Under the pieces are notes generated by a model. The model saw only the letters and a list, made by a program, of their open reading frames with translations. It ran no database searches and had not been told where the DNA came from. 64,000 nucleotides of DNA from Neisseria lactamica NS19 (GTDB taxonomy: Bacteria; Pseudomonadota; Gammaproteobacteria; Burkholderiales; Neisseriaceae). The translations under genes were made by a program, and so were the position numbers. Below, piece after piece: positions 31,945-41,318 of this stretch. Numbering within the stretch: position 1 is the first letter of the stretch; every line of letters begins with the position of its first letter. Where the stretch lies: assembly GCA_000193795.2 (NCBI GenBank), contig AEPI01000121.1, positions 72,891 through 136,890 of the forward strand, in the 5' to 3' direction.

Positions 31945-34224
31945 TCAAATCTTACAAGCTCCGCCCGCACAGCCGTCATCCTGAATATCGGCCTGCGTAT
32001 CGTCCGCACCGTCGCGGGTATTGTGGTAGTACAGGGTTTTGACACCGTATTTGTAGGCGGTCAGCAGATCTTTGAGCATTTGCTTCATGGAAACCTTGTT
32101 GCCTTCAAATTTGCCCGGGTCGTAGGCGGTATTGGCGGAAATCGCCTGATCGACGAATTTTTGCATCACGCCGACAAGTTTCAAATAGCCTTCGTTGCCG
32201 GGAAGCTGCCACAGGGTTTCGTAGGCATTTTTCAGGGTTTCAAATTCCGGCACGACTTGCTTCAAAATGCCGTCTTTCGACGCTTTGACCGTTACCAGTC
32301 CGCGCGGCGGCTCGATGCCGTTGGTGGCGTTGGCGATTTGCGAACTGGTTTCAGACGGCATGAGCGCGGTCAGGGTGGAGTTGCGCAGGCCGTATTTGAC
32401 GATGTCGGCGCGCAGGCTTTCCCAATCGTAACGCAAAGGCTCGTTGCACACGGTATCCAAATCTTTTTTGTAGGTATCGATAGGCAGTTTGCCTTGCGAA
32501 TAAACGGTTTGGTTGAACAGCGGGCATGCACCGTATTCTTTGGCAAGGTTTACCGATGCTTTGAGCAGGTAATACTGCATAGCTTCAAAGGTACGGTGGG
32601 TCAGACCGAGCGCGGAACCGTCGCTGTAACGGACACCGTTTTTCGCCAAATAATAAGCATAGTTAATCACGCCGATACCGAGAGAACGGCGGCCCATAGT
32701 GGAGGTACGCGCGGCTTCTACCGGATATCCCTGATAATCTAAAAGTGCATCGAGTGCGCGAACGGTCAAATCGGCAAGCCCTTCCAATTCGTCCAAGCTG
32801 TTTAATGCGCCCAAGTTGAAGGCGGACAGTGTACACAGGGCGATTTCGCCATCCGGGTCGTTGATATTGTCCAGAGGTTTGGTCGGCAGTGCGATTTCCA
32901 TACACAGGTTGGACTGGTGTACAGGTGCAACACTCGGATCAAACGGGCTGTGCGTATTGCAATGGTCGACGTTTTGAATGTAAATGCGCCCGGTTCCGGC
33001 ACGCTCCTGCATCAGTGTGGAAAACAGGTCGGCAGCCGGAATGATGCGCTTGCGTATGTTCGGGTCTTGCTCGTATTTCGTATAGAGCCGTTCAAATTCG
33101 TCCTGGTCGGCAAAGAACGCCTCGTACAATCCCGGAACCTCGTTGGGTGAAAACAGCGTAATATTGCCGCCCTTAATCAGGCGGGTATAAAGCAGGCGGT
33201 TGATTTGCACGCCGTAATCAAGCTGGCGGATACGGTTGTCTTCCACGCCCCGGTTGTTTTTCAACACCAGCAGGCTTTCTGCTTCGATGTGCCACAATGG
33301 ATAGAACAAGGTTGCCGCGCCGCCGCGCACGCCGCCTTGCGAACAGGATTTGACCGCCGCCTGAAACATTTTGAAAAACGGGATGCAGCCGGTATGCCGG
33401 GCTTCGCCGCCCCGGATTTCGCTGTCCAGCCCGCGGATACGTCCGGCATTGATGCCGATGCCCGCACGCTGGGAAACGTACTTCACAATCGCGCTGGTGG
33501 TGGCGTTGATGGAGTCCAGGCTGTCGTCGCATTCAATCAATACGCAGCTCGAGAACTGGCGCGTAGGCGTACGCACGCCGCTCATAATCGGGGTCGGCAG
33601 CGATACTTTAAATGTGGAAACGGCATCGTAAAACCGTTTGACGTAACCCAAGCGCGTCTCTTTCGGGTATTTGCTGAACAGGCACATCGCCACCAAAACA
33701 TATAAAAACTGCGGCGTTTCGTAAATTTGGCGGGTAACGCGGTTCTGCACCAGATATTTGCCTTCGAGCTGCTTGACGGCGGCGTAGGAAAAGGACATAT
33801 CGCGTTCGTGGTCGATATAGGCGTTCAGTTCGTCAAATTCTTCGCGGCTGTAATCCTCAAGGATATGCCTGTCGTATTTTCCGGCATCGGTGAGTTTTTT
33901 AACGTGGTCGTAAAGGTGCGGCGGTTCGTACTCGCCGTAGGCTATTTTACGCAGATGGAAAATGGCCAGGCGCGCGGCAAGGTATTGGTAGTCCGGCGTG
34001 TCTTCCGAAATTAAATCGGCAGCGGCTTTGATGATGGTTTCGTGGATGTCGTCGGTGCGGATGCCGTTGTAGAACTGGATGTGCGATTTTAACTCGACCT
34101 GCGACACGGAAACATTTTCCAATCCTTCCGCCGCCCAAGTGACGACACGGTGAATCTTATCCAAATCAATGGCTTCCAATCTCCCGTCTCGTTTGGTTAC
34201 TTTCAAATCAGTCGGTGTATTCAT
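31945..34224 (-). CDS. nrdA: Ribonucleotide reductase class Ia, alpha subunit
   Basis: A 759-residue R1 subunit reducing ribonucleoside diphosphates. An ATP-cone occupies the N-terminus (TKRDGRLEAIDLDKIHRVV). Catalytic residues are recognisable: SSCVLIECD (first redox Cys), NLCMEIALPT (Asn, thiyl-radical Cys and Glu), CTLSAFN (second redox Cys), and the C-terminal shuttle pair in CAGGACKI. The start at 34224 is fixed by AAGGGGAAG just upstream. It belongs to the same minus-strand cluster as nrdB and the ferredoxin gene. One DUS falls inside the gene (MPSETSS). Confidence 0.96.
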   Translation of the reverse strand: MNTPTDLKVTKRDGRLEAIDLDKIHRVVTWAAEGLENVSVSQVELKSHIQFYNGIRTDDIHETIIKAAADLISEDTPDYQYLAARLAIFHLRKIAYGEYEPPHLYDHVKKLTDAGKYDRHILEDYSREEFDELNAYIDHERDMSFSYAAVKQLEGKYLVQNRVTRQIYETPQFLYVLVAMCLFSKYPKETRLGYVKRFYDAVSTFKVSLPTPIMSGVRTPTRQFSSCVLIECDDSLDSINATTSAIVKYVSQRAGIGINAGRIRGLDSEIRGGEARHTGCIPFFKMFQAAVKSCSQGGVRGGAATLFYPLWHIEAESLLVLKNNRGVEDNRIRQLDYGVQINRLLYTRLIKGGNITLFSPNEVPGLYEAFFADQDEFERLYTKYEQDPNIRKRIIPAADLFSTLMQERAGTGRIYIQNVDHCNTHSPFDPSVAPVHQSNLCMEIALPTKPLDNINDPDGEIALCTLSAFNLGALNSLDELEGLADLTVRALDALLDYQGYPVEAARTSTMGRRSLGIGVINYAYYLAKNGVRYSDGSALGLTHRTFEAMQYYLLKASVNLAKEYGACPLFNQTVYSQGKLPIDTYKKDLDTVCNEPLRYDWESLRADIVKYGLRNSTLTALMPSETSSQIANATNGIEPPRGLVTVKASKDGILKQVVPEFETLKNAYETLWQLPGNEGYLKLVGVMQKFVDQAISANTAYDPGKFEGNKVSMKQMLKDLLTAYKYGVKTLYYHNTRDGADDTQADIQDDGCAGGACKI

Positions 34225-34739
34225 CGCTTCCCCTTCCACTCTTGATATTCAAGACACGGTCTTTTCAAATAAATTAAGGCAGACAATATAGTGGATTTTT
34301 GGCATTTTCTCCAGTCTTGACAACGGTTGCATTTTTCAGTTTCAGGCAATGCGCGATAAAACCCGCCTGTCGTATTTTTCCTATAATATTTGTTTTATCT
34401 GATAATTCTTTACCGATAAAAAACGGGTAAATTTTTTGCCTTTTGACCGGTGCCTGCTACAAGGCGATGAAATAAGGATTTTCCGACGAAAAAGGAAAGC
34501 TTCCGGTTTTCTGCCCCTGTAAATTGTTAAATTTTGCAAAGTATGATTTTTGCCACGTCGCCTGCCGACAAATTCCATTTTCTTACCGATTGAAATTTAT
34601 TATTGAGATTAATGTGTTATTTGAATCTGCATATCAAACGGCAAGTTTTGCCGGCTGAATGAGTCTGAAACTGCCGACAATTTGCCCGTTCCATCCTTCC
34701 ATCCTATACTGGAAGAAATGACAAACTGAAAGGATTGTT
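34225..34739. other. Intergenic region upstream of nrdA and the secreted-protein gene
   Basis: About 515 bases of AT-rich DNA without ORF or DUS. It must contain the divergent promoters. ACAATATAGTGG at about 34286 faintly resembles an NrdR-type box or a Correia end but is not enough to call. A short hairpin, GGCAAGTTTTGCC, is at about 34640. Confidence 0.5.
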
Positions 34740-35066
34740 ATGTCTGTCAAAAAGATGCCTGCCATACTGTTGTCTGCAATATTGGGACTGGTATCGGCAA
34801 CTGCCGCTGCCGGTACGTCAGAACCCGCCCACCGCCATACCAAACATATCCGCAAGGCAGACAAGCAGATGTTGCACCCCGAATGCGGGAAATATTTGGA
34901 ACGCCGTGCCGCGTGGTACCAATCGCAAGGCAACGTGCGGGAATTGCGCGAAAACAAAAAGGCGCGCAAAGCATTCCGCTCTCTGCCTTATGCGGAACAG
35001 AAAATCCAATGCCGGGCAGCTTATGAGGCTTTCGATGATTTCGACGGCGGCAGATTCCGCCGTTAA
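34740..35066 (+). CDS. Small secreted basic protein of unknown function
   Basis: A 108-residue protein with a signal peptide (MSVKKMPAILLSAILGLVSATAAAG) and a mature part rich in His, Lys and Arg with two Cys (HPECGKY, KIQCRAA) that could form a disulphide in the periplasm. AAAGGA precedes the ATG, and a strong hairpin follows the stop, so this is a genuine monocistronic gene. I do not recognise the family. Confidence 0.8.
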   Translation: MSVKKMPAILLSAILGLVSATAAAGTSEPAHRHTKHIRKADKQMLHPECGKYLERRAAWYQSQGNVRELRENKKARKAFRSLPYAEQKIQCRAAYEAFDDFDGGRFRR

Positions 35067-35071
35067 TCCCA

Positions 35072-35117
35072 TATGGGAAATGCCGTCCGAACACAGGTTC
35101 AGACGGCATTTCCCATA
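35072..35117. terminator. Extended inverted-DUS terminator
   Basis: A stem beginning TATGGGAAATGCCGTC and closing with GACGGCATTTCCCATA. The left DUS has one mismatch (CCGTCCGAA), so only the right copy is a perfect uptake sequence. Confidence 0.8.
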
Positions 35118-35223
35118 AATACAACAAACCGTCCTTACGGCATTTCGTTTGAGGTACTCCCGTTGCCGCAGCCTTAACACATCCGCAAAAGCGAATCATA
35201 CCGCCATATTCTGACAACCGGTT

Positions 35224-35991
35224 TCAGGCGGCAACACCCGCATCGCCGGCGACAACGGCACGGATGCTTTCTTCGATTTTGTCTTTTAAAGCATAACGGT
35301 CTTCGCTTTCCACCGCGTCCACCACGCAAACGAAATCGACTTTTATCGTCAATTTTTTCATAGACACAATGCGCCAAAGGCAGGTCGGCAAACCGACATC
35401 GGCATATGAGGGACGGGCCGTCCTTTTTCCCGTTTCGTCATAATAACGCAGCGCGACCGCCAAAACCTTTGCCCCCGCATCAATGGCGGATTGGAACAGT
35501 GCGGCTTTAAAAGGCAGAAGCTCCAAGCCCGAAGAAGTCCGCGCTTCAGGGAAAAAACTGACGTTTTGACCGCGTTGCAAGGTTTCATAGACGGCGCGGT
35601 TGATCGGTTCGATGTCACGCCGCGAATTGCGGTTGATGAACACCGTTCCCGCGTTCTGCCCCATCTTGCCCAATACCGGCCAGCTTTTGATTTCCTGCTT
35701 GGCGATAAAGCTGCTCGGATAAACCGCGCTCATCGCGAAAATATCCAGCCAGGACACGTGGTTGGCGGCTACCAAGACACCGTTCAGATGTTCGGGTGCA
35801 GGCCTGCCCACCACCAATCCGATATCCAAAGCCGCCAAAGCGCCCCTGCCCAACTCGATTACCGCACGATTGCGCGACTCCGAGCAACCGCCGTCAATAC
35901 CGCGCAGGTTTTTCCCTGTTTTAAACAGCCAGACAGCCAAACGGTACAACCGATGCAGGCGTGTAAAAATTGAAGCTCTGCTTGCCGACAT
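35224..35991 (-). CDS. nlaA: 1-acyl-sn-glycerol-3-phosphate acyltransferase NlaA
   Basis: A 255-residue inner-membrane enzyme making phosphatidic acid from lysophosphatidic acid. The acyltransferase motif NHVSWLD (HX4D) is near residue 76 and FPEARTSSG, the PlsC-type motif III, is near 145. NlaA is the known name of the meningococcal enzyme of this length. The ATG at 35991 (MSASRASIF) gives the family length; the open frame continues upstream without support. mutM is the next gene upstream on the same strand. Confidence 0.93.
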   Translation of the reverse strand: MSASRASIFTRLHRLYRLAVWLFKTGKNLRGIDGGCSESRNRAVIELGRGALAALDIGLVVGRPAPEHLNGVLVAANHVSWLDIFAMSAVYPSSFIAKQEIKSWPVLGKMGQNAGTVFINRNSRRDIEPINRAVYETLQRGQNVSFFPEARTSSGLELLPFKAALFQSAIDAGAKVLAVALRYYDETGKRTARPSYADVGLPTCLWRIVSMKKLTIKVDFVCVVDAVESEDRYALKDKIEESIRAVVAGDAGVAA

Positions 35992-36086
35992 AATCCACTC
36001 TTTCCCAAAAATAAACACCCGATTGACAAACGCCCGGCGCCGGAACATCCGAATCCGTAAAATGCCGTCTGAAACCGTTTTCCGCC

Positions 36087-36914
36087 CTATTTCTGACAGT
36101 TCGGGCAATAAAACGTGCCGCGCTGCCCCAAAGTTTCTTTCACAATCAAACCGCCGCATCTGACACACGGCAGATTGTGCCGCCCATATACGGTATATTC
36201 CTGCTGGAAGTAACCGCTGTTGCCGTCGCTGTCCACAAAATCCTTCAATGTGCTGCCGCCCGTTTCAATGGCGCGCTGCAACACCGCTTTGATGGTTTCA
36301 ACCAAAAGCGCGCACTCTTTCTTTTTCAGACGGTTGGCAGGACGGCGGGGCGAAATGCCCGCTCTGAACAGGCTCTCGTTGGCATAAATATTGCCCACGC
36401 CGACCACGACGGCATTGTCCATCAGAGCCGATTTGACCGCGCTTTTCCGGGTCTTCAGCCCGGCATACAGATAATCCGCGCAAAATGCTTCCGACAAAGG
36501 CTCCGGCCCCAGTTTTTCCAACAGCGGATGATGTTCTTCGATGCCTTCATACCAAAGTATCGCGCCAAACTTTCTCGGGTCGCGGTAACGCATGACCGTG
36601 CCGTCTGAAAACACAATATCGACGTGGTCGTGTCTGTCCGGCCTGCCGATACGTCCGTCCGACGGCGTAAAAATCCGCAAACTGCCCGACATTCCCAAGT
36701 GAACCAGCAGCACGCCCGTTTGAAAGCGGATAAGCAGGTATTTCGCCCGCCTGCCGCAGGACAAAACCTGCCTGCCGGACAAAATCTCCCCCAAATCGGG
36801 ATTGATTTGCCAGCGCAGCTTCGACTGGCGCAATATCACGGCTTCCACCGTTTTTCCTTCAATATGCGGCGCAATGCCGCGCAACGTCGTCTCCACTTCC
36901 GGCAATTCCGGCAT
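36087..36914 (-). CDS. mutM: Formamidopyrimidine-DNA glycosylase
   Basis: A 275-residue base-excision repair enzyme removing 8-oxoguanine. The catalytic N-terminal proline and glutamates are in MPELPEVETT, the helix-two-turn-helix region is around VGVGNIYANESLF, and the C-terminal zinc finger reads CVRCGG...FYCPNC. The start at 36914 is dictated by the need for Pro at position 2 after Met removal. Confidence 0.96.
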   Translation of the reverse strand: MPELPEVETTLRGIAPHIEGKTVEAVILRQSKLRWQINPDLGEILSGRQVLSCGRRAKYLLIRFQTGVLLVHLGMSGSLRIFTPSDGRIGRPDRHDHVDIVFSDGTVMRYRDPRKFGAILWYEGIEEHHPLLEKLGPEPLSEAFCADYLYAGLKTRKSAVKSALMDNAVVVGVGNIYANESLFRAGISPRRPANRLKKKECALLVETIKAVLQRAIETGGSTLKDFVDSDGNSGYFQQEYTVYGRHNLPCVRCGGLIVKETLGQRGTFYCPNCQK

Positions 36915-36964
36915 AACTCCTCCCGACACTTCCTCCGGCAAATGCCGTCTGAAACAAAACCCGG

Positions 36965-37630
36965 CTAATCCGCAACCCTTGCCGCACCCGCCGCAAGGGC
37001 TTTGCCGCCCAAATACCCGTCCCACTCCGGCAGGGGCGTTACACCGGCCGCCCTTTTGACCAAAACCAAGCCGTACACTGCGGCACAGTGCGGCCACCAA
37101 CGGTCGCCCGCCTTTTCCATAAACTGCCAAAAACGTATTTGCCCGGGCGACGAAACCGGCGGCAGATACACCATAAATTTCCCAAGTTCAATATCAAAAC
37201 CGGCATCGGCAATCTGTCTTTTCAGCCCGCGAAGCGTCAGGCAGAAGCGTTTTTCCGGCAGGCGTTCGCCGTCAAACCACGAACCCAGCCCCCAAAGCGA
37301 ATGCGGATTAAAACCCGTCAGCATCACACGCCCGGACGGTTTCAATATCCGGTGCGCCTCGGACAGGATTTGCGAAGGGATACCGCATTCCAGCGTATGC
37401 GGCAAAAGCAGCATATCTGTGGAAATATCCGCCAAAACCGTTCCGTCCGCCGACATCGGCACATCGCAAGAAACGCAGACAACGCCTTCGGACGGCGCCG
37501 GCCGGCCGCCGCCCGCCCGAACCGCATACATCCCCGCGAAGCGGTATGCCGCCGAATACCGGTTGAAGAAATCCTGTTCCAATTTTGCAACATAACGGCC
37601 CATCGCCGATTCTTCAAACCACAAGTCCAT
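36965..37630 (-). CDS. Class I SAM-dependent methyltransferase, YafS-like
   Basis: A 221-residue protein with the second half of a methyltransferase fold visible: LLLPHTLECG (motif IV region), EAHRILKPSGRVMLTGFNPHS (motif V region), and a C-terminal helix-rich cap. The usual Gly-rich SAM loop is weak, as in the YafS-like family where the N-terminal motif is degenerate. It starts at 37630 (MDLWFEES). Substrate unknown. It is upstream of mutM on the same strand and separated from mltD by a Correia element. Confidence 0.75.
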   Translation of the reverse strand: MDLWFEESAMGRYVAKLEQDFFNRYSAAYRFAGMYAVRAGGGRPAPSEGVVCVSCDVPMSADGTVLADISTDMLLLPHTLECGIPSQILSEAHRILKPSGRVMLTGFNPHSLWGLGSWFDGERLPEKRFCLTLRGLKRQIADAGFDIELGKFMVYLPPVSSPGQIRFWQFMEKAGDRWWPHCAAVYGLVLVKRAAGVTPLPEWDGYLGGKALAAGAARVAD

Positions 37631-37738
37631 ATCACTTCCGTTTCCACGACATTTCCCATCGATATTCTATTCCAAACACAAGCTCTGTCAAAAACACATT
37701 TTCCGTCCCAAACCGCCCCCCAAACCAATCCGTACAAA

Positions 37739-37845
37739 TATAGTGGACTAAATTTAAATCAGGACAAGGCGACGAAGCCGCAGACAGTACAGATAGTACG
37801 GCAAGGCGAGGCAACGCCGTACTGGTTTAAATTTAATCCACTATA
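37739..37845. repeat. Correia repeat-enclosed element (CREE), short form
   Basis: A 107-base element bounded by TATAGTGG and CCACTATA, with inverted ends that continue inwards as ACTAAATTTAAA / TTTAAATTTAAT. The interior holds the ACAGATAGTACGGCAAGGCG block. It is the short type without the IHF-binding core. CREE can provide outward promoters and RNase III sites. It sits between the YafS-like gene and mltD. Confidence 0.95.
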
Positions 37846-37922
37846 GTCTATAAAACTTGACGCTTTTTCAAGCAAACAGTACCATCGGACGATAAAATAT
37901 GTTTATCCTCCCGATATAGATT

Positions 37923-39887
37923 ATGTCCAAACTCAAAACCATCGTACTGACCGCTTCGGGTCTGTCCGTTTGTCCCAGTTTCCTATACGCCCAAAACACC
38001 TCGTCACACCAAATCGGTTTGGCGATTATGCGCTTAAACTCTTCAATACTCGACCAGTCTCCGACAAAACAATATTTCCAATCCGGCAGCCTGTGGGGCG
38101 AGCTGCGCCAAGGCTTCCGGATGGGCGAAGTCAATCCCGAACTGGTACGCCGCCACGAAAACAAGTTCGCCTCAAGCCGCAGCTATTTCAGCAGGGTCGT
38201 CAACCGTAGCCGGCCCTATATGTACCATATTGCCAACGAAGTCAAAAAACGCAATATGCCCGCCGAAGCCGCCCTGCTTCCCTTTATCGAAAGCGCGTTC
38301 GTCACCAAAGCCAAATCACACGTCGGCGCATCGGGATTATGGCAGTTTATGCCCGCCACCGGCAGGCATTACGGCCTGGAAAAAACACCGGTTTACGACG
38401 GCAGGCACGACGTTTACGCCGCCACCGATGCCGCGTTGAACTACCTGCAATACCTGTACGGACTGTTCGGCGACTGGCCGCTCGCCTTTGCCGCCTACAA
38501 CTGGGGAGAGGGCAATGTCGGACGCGCCGTCAACCGCGCCCGCGCACAGGGTCTCGAACCGACCTACGAAAACCTGCGTATGCCCGATGAAACGCGCAAC
38601 TACGTCCCCAAGCTGCTCGCCGTACGCAACATTATCGCCACCCCCCAATCCTTCGGCATCAGCATCGGCGATATAGACAACAAACCCTATTTTCAGGCAA
38701 TCGAACTAGACCACCCTATCGATAACGAAGCCATTACCCGGCTTGCCGGCATTACGCAAAGCGAGCTGCTCGCCCTAAACCCGGCATTCAACGTCCCCGC
38801 CTTCATCCCCAAAAACAAACGCAAACTGCTGCTTCCCGCCGCAAACGCCCAAACCTTCCAACGCAACTACCGCGCCGCCGCCCCCGACAGCCTGTTCTCT
38901 TGGGAAATCTATACGCCCCCGGTAAAAACCGCCGTATCCGATATTTCTTCCGCAACCGGTATGAGCGTTGCCGACATCAAACGCCTCAACAGCCTGAGCG
39001 GCAACCTTGTCAAGGCGGGACACAGCATCCTGATTGCCAAAACCGGCGCAACCCTTCAGACGGCATCGGAGTCCGTTGCCGCCATCGACATCGACGACAC
39101 GCCGGACACCTACCGATCCAATATGCCGGCAGGGATAATGAATATCAGCCTTGCCCAAGCCCTGCCCGCCGACGTGCAAACCGCCGGCATCCCCGTCGAG
39201 CCCCTGCCGCAAAAAACCGCCGGCAGCAAACCTTCCGCCCTTGCCGCTCTGATTTCCGAGCCCGCAGCGGCAACACCGGACACTCGGGTTCAAACCGCAA
39301 TGCCGTCTGAAACCCAAACTGCGGCATCCGCGCAAAGCATTTTCTCAAACGACATACAGGCAACGGACGATCTGATGCGGCTGGTCGCCCAAAGCAGCCT
39401 GCGCCTGCAGGCGGAAGAAAGCGTTTCCAACATCATCAACACATCCGACGCATCTGCCGGACACAACTCCCCCCTGCCTCCGCAGCATACCGCCGCCAAC
39501 GACAAACGCCGGGCACGCTTGGAAACACGTATAGCCAAAGCTGCCGGCGGCGAAGCCGAAACCTCCCCGCTCCATGCCGGCATCCACCGCGTCGTGGAAG
39601 GCGATACCCTGTTCAACATCGCCAAACGCTACAACGTCAGCGTAGCCGACCTGATTGTCGCCAACAACATCAAAGGCAACACCATCCAAAAAGGACAGGT
39701 GCTCCGCCTGACTCAGACAGCCCCTGCCCAAAACCGTATCGAAAAAGTGTCCTACACCGCGCGCAAAGGCGATACTTTCAAAAGCATTGCCGCCCGTTTC
39801 AATATACACATCGACGACATCCGCAGGCTCAACCCCGGTTTGGACATCATCAACCCCGGACGGCGCATCAAACTGATCGGCAGCTAA
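37923..39887 (+). CDS. mltD: Membrane-bound lytic murein transglycosylase D, with LysM domains
   Basis: A 654-residue periplasmic wall-degrading enzyme. The N-terminus has a signal sequence (MSKLKTIVLTASGLSVCPSFLYA) without a clear lipobox. The SLT domain covers about residues 100-240, with the catalytic Glu in LPFIESAF and the motifs GASGLWQFMPATGRHYG and AAYNWGEGN. At least two LysM repeats close the protein (HRVVEGDTLFNIAKRYNVS near 558, VSYTARKGDTFKSIAARF near 610). A variable linker (about 380-540) contains a DUS read as MPSET. The Correia element upstream may drive or process its transcript. Confidence 0.92.
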   Translation: MSKLKTIVLTASGLSVCPSFLYAQNTSSHQIGLAIMRLNSSILDQSPTKQYFQSGSLWGELRQGFRMGEVNPELVRRHENKFASSRSYFSRVVNRSRPYMYHIANEVKKRNMPAEAALLPFIESAFVTKAKSHVGASGLWQFMPATGRHYGLEKTPVYDGRHDVYAATDAALNYLQYLYGLFGDWPLAFAAYNWGEGNVGRAVNRARAQGLEPTYENLRMPDETRNYVPKLLAVRNIIATPQSFGISIGDIDNKPYFQAIELDHPIDNEAITRLAGITQSELLALNPAFNVPAFIPKNKRKLLLPAANAQTFQRNYRAAAPDSLFSWEIYTPPVKTAVSDISSATGMSVADIKRLNSLSGNLVKAGHSILIAKTGATLQTASESVAAIDIDDTPDTYRSNMPAGIMNISLAQALPADVQTAGIPVEPLPQKTAGSKPSALAALISEPAAATPDTRVQTAMPSETQTAASAQSIFSNDIQATDDLMRLVAQSSLRLQAEESVSNIINTSDASAGHNSPLPPQHTAANDKRRARLETRIAKAAGGEAETSPLHAGIHRVVEGDTLFNIAKRYNVSVADLIVANNIKGNTIQKGQVLRLTQTAPAQNRIEKVSYTARKGDTFKSIAARFNIHIDDIRRLNPGLDIINPGRRIKLIGS

Positions 39888-40058
39888 TCCCAATGCGGGA
39901 CGCGGAAACACCTCTGCGCCCTGCATTTTCATATCCGTATCCCGATTTGCCGTATTCCGACACACGGGGGGCGGTTCTATACATTATCCCGCCCTCCTCG
40001 CCGGCAAGCCCGAATCCCACCGCCCCGAAAGGCGGTGTTTCAAGCATTAAGGAACAAG

Positions 40059-40751
40059 ATGAAACTTGTCAAATACCTGCAATATCAAGGCATAGGAAGC
40101 CGGAAACAGTGCCAATGGCTGATTAGGGGCGGCTATGTTTCCATCAACGGCACTTGTATGGATGATGCAGATGCGGACATTGATTCCGCCTCTGTCCGCA
40201 CCTTAAATATAGACGGCGAAGCGGTTACCGTCGTTCCCGAACCTTATTTCTATATCCTGCTCAACAAACCCGCAGATTACGAAACCTCGCACAAACCGAA
40301 ACACTACCGCAGCGTATTCGGCCTGTTCCCCGACAATATGCGCAATATCGATATGCAGGCGGTCGGCAGGCTGGATGCGGATACGACCGGCGTATTACTG
40401 ATTACCAACGACGGACACCTGAACCACAAGCTGACTTCCCCAAACCATAAAATCCCCAAACTGTACGAAGTTACACTCAAGCACCCTGCCGGCGAAACAC
40501 TTTGCGAAACCCTGAAAAACGGCGTCCTGCTCCACGACGAAAACGAAACCGTTTGTGCCGCCGATGCCGTATTGGAAAGCCCGTCCGTATTGCTCCTGAC
40601 CATTACCGAAGGAAAATACCACCAAGTCAAACGCATGGTCGCCGCTGCAGGAAACCGCGTGCAGCATCTTCACCGCCGGCAATTCGCACATCTGGAAACA
40701 GAAAACCTCAAACCCGGAGAATGGAAATTTATCGAATGCCCCAAATTCTGA
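40059..40751 (+). CDS. rsuA: 16S rRNA pseudouridine(516) synthase
   Basis: A 230-residue enzyme with an N-terminal S4 RNA-binding domain (LVKYLQYQGIGSRKQCQWLI) and a pseudouridine synthase domain carrying the catalytic Asp in GRLDADTTGVLL near residue 104. The KYHQVKRMVAAAGN motif near 188 is typical of the RsuA/RluB/E/F group. The ATG at 40059 follows AAGGAAC. RsuA is the best fit from length and motifs, although the related RluE cannot be fully excluded. Confidence 0.88.
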   Translation: MKLVKYLQYQGIGSRKQCQWLIRGGYVSINGTCMDDADADIDSASVRTLNIDGEAVTVVPEPYFYILLNKPADYETSHKPKHYRSVFGLFPDNMRNIDMQAVGRLDADTTGVLLITNDGHLNHKLTSPNHKIPKLYEVTLKHPAGETLCETLKNGVLLHDENETVCAADAVLESPSVLLLTITEGKYHQVKRMVAAAGNRVQHLHRRQFAHLETENLKPGEWKFIECPKF

Positions 40752-40842
40752 AAAAGAAATGCCATTATTCCCCTATATTCAAATACATACTTATTAAATG
40801 AATAATTTAACCGAAATTAACTCAAAAACAGCCGGTTTGCGA

Positions 40843-40848
40843 TATAAT
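40843..40848 (+). promoter_or_regulatory. -10 element of a second candidate small RNA
   Basis: A perfect TATAAT without a good -35 (TTAACT at 40817 is 20 bases away). It may need an activator or be an AT-rich coincidence, but the structured transcript downstream supports it. Confidence 0.5.
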
Positions 40849-40854
40849 CCGTCC

Positions 40855-40949
40855 GTCTGAGCAATGCCTGTGCAAGCAGGCTTATGAGTAAGACGTTTTC
40901 CCCGTAATGTGTTTGGCCATCTATACTTCCCGGTATAGATGGTTTTTTT
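40855..40949 (+). ncRNA. Candidate small RNA between rsuA and the NSS transporter gene
   Basis: About 95 bases with three clean hairpins in a row: GCCTG-TGCAAG-CAGGC (40866-40881), CTTA-TGAG-TAAG (overlapping its right side), and a terminal GC/AT stem followed by T7. No ORF of note. It ends 370 bases before the next gene, so it is more likely a free RNA than a leader. Not recognised as a known family. Confidence 0.55.
40917..40949 (+). terminator. Strong intrinsic terminator
   Basis: A 10-base perfect stem, CCATCTATAC / GTATAGATGG, with loop TTCCCG, followed by seven T. Confidence 0.92.
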
Positions 40950-41318
40950 ATTTCAAATTTCCGCCCAAGCTGCCGGACATTGCCCGCAAATAAAAATACC
41001 TGTTGCCGCACACACGAAAAACAGAATTTCCGATACGACCGCCGCCTGAAAATCAAAATTCAACACACGCCTCGCGCAAGCACTGCTTTCAAACGTTCTC
41101 CATCCCCTTCCGGCAGCATCATCCATAATCATGAATGACCGTGTTTGAATACCCTCTTGATTGCAGCCAAACCCTTATTCTTTGCACAATAAGGATATTC
41201 TCTAAAAAATATATATATTTCAGGTAAAAACACCGGATGATTAAAAAGCATTCAGTCAGTTCCTGTTAAAAAACGCGTGTAAAATTTTCGCTTTATCTCA
41301 ATATGGCACTGTTTCAAT
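40950..41318. other. Intergenic region upstream of the NSS transporter gene
   Basis: About 370 bases with no convincing ORF. It contains a palindromic AT run (AAATATATATATTT) near 41206-41219 and presumably the transporter's promoter. No DUS or repeat element is seen. Confidence 0.5.

Noticed and set aside
34286..34297. ACAATATAGTGG as NrdR box or Correia end
   Set aside because: Only one partial site, no second box at the usual spacing, and no matching inverted end nearby.
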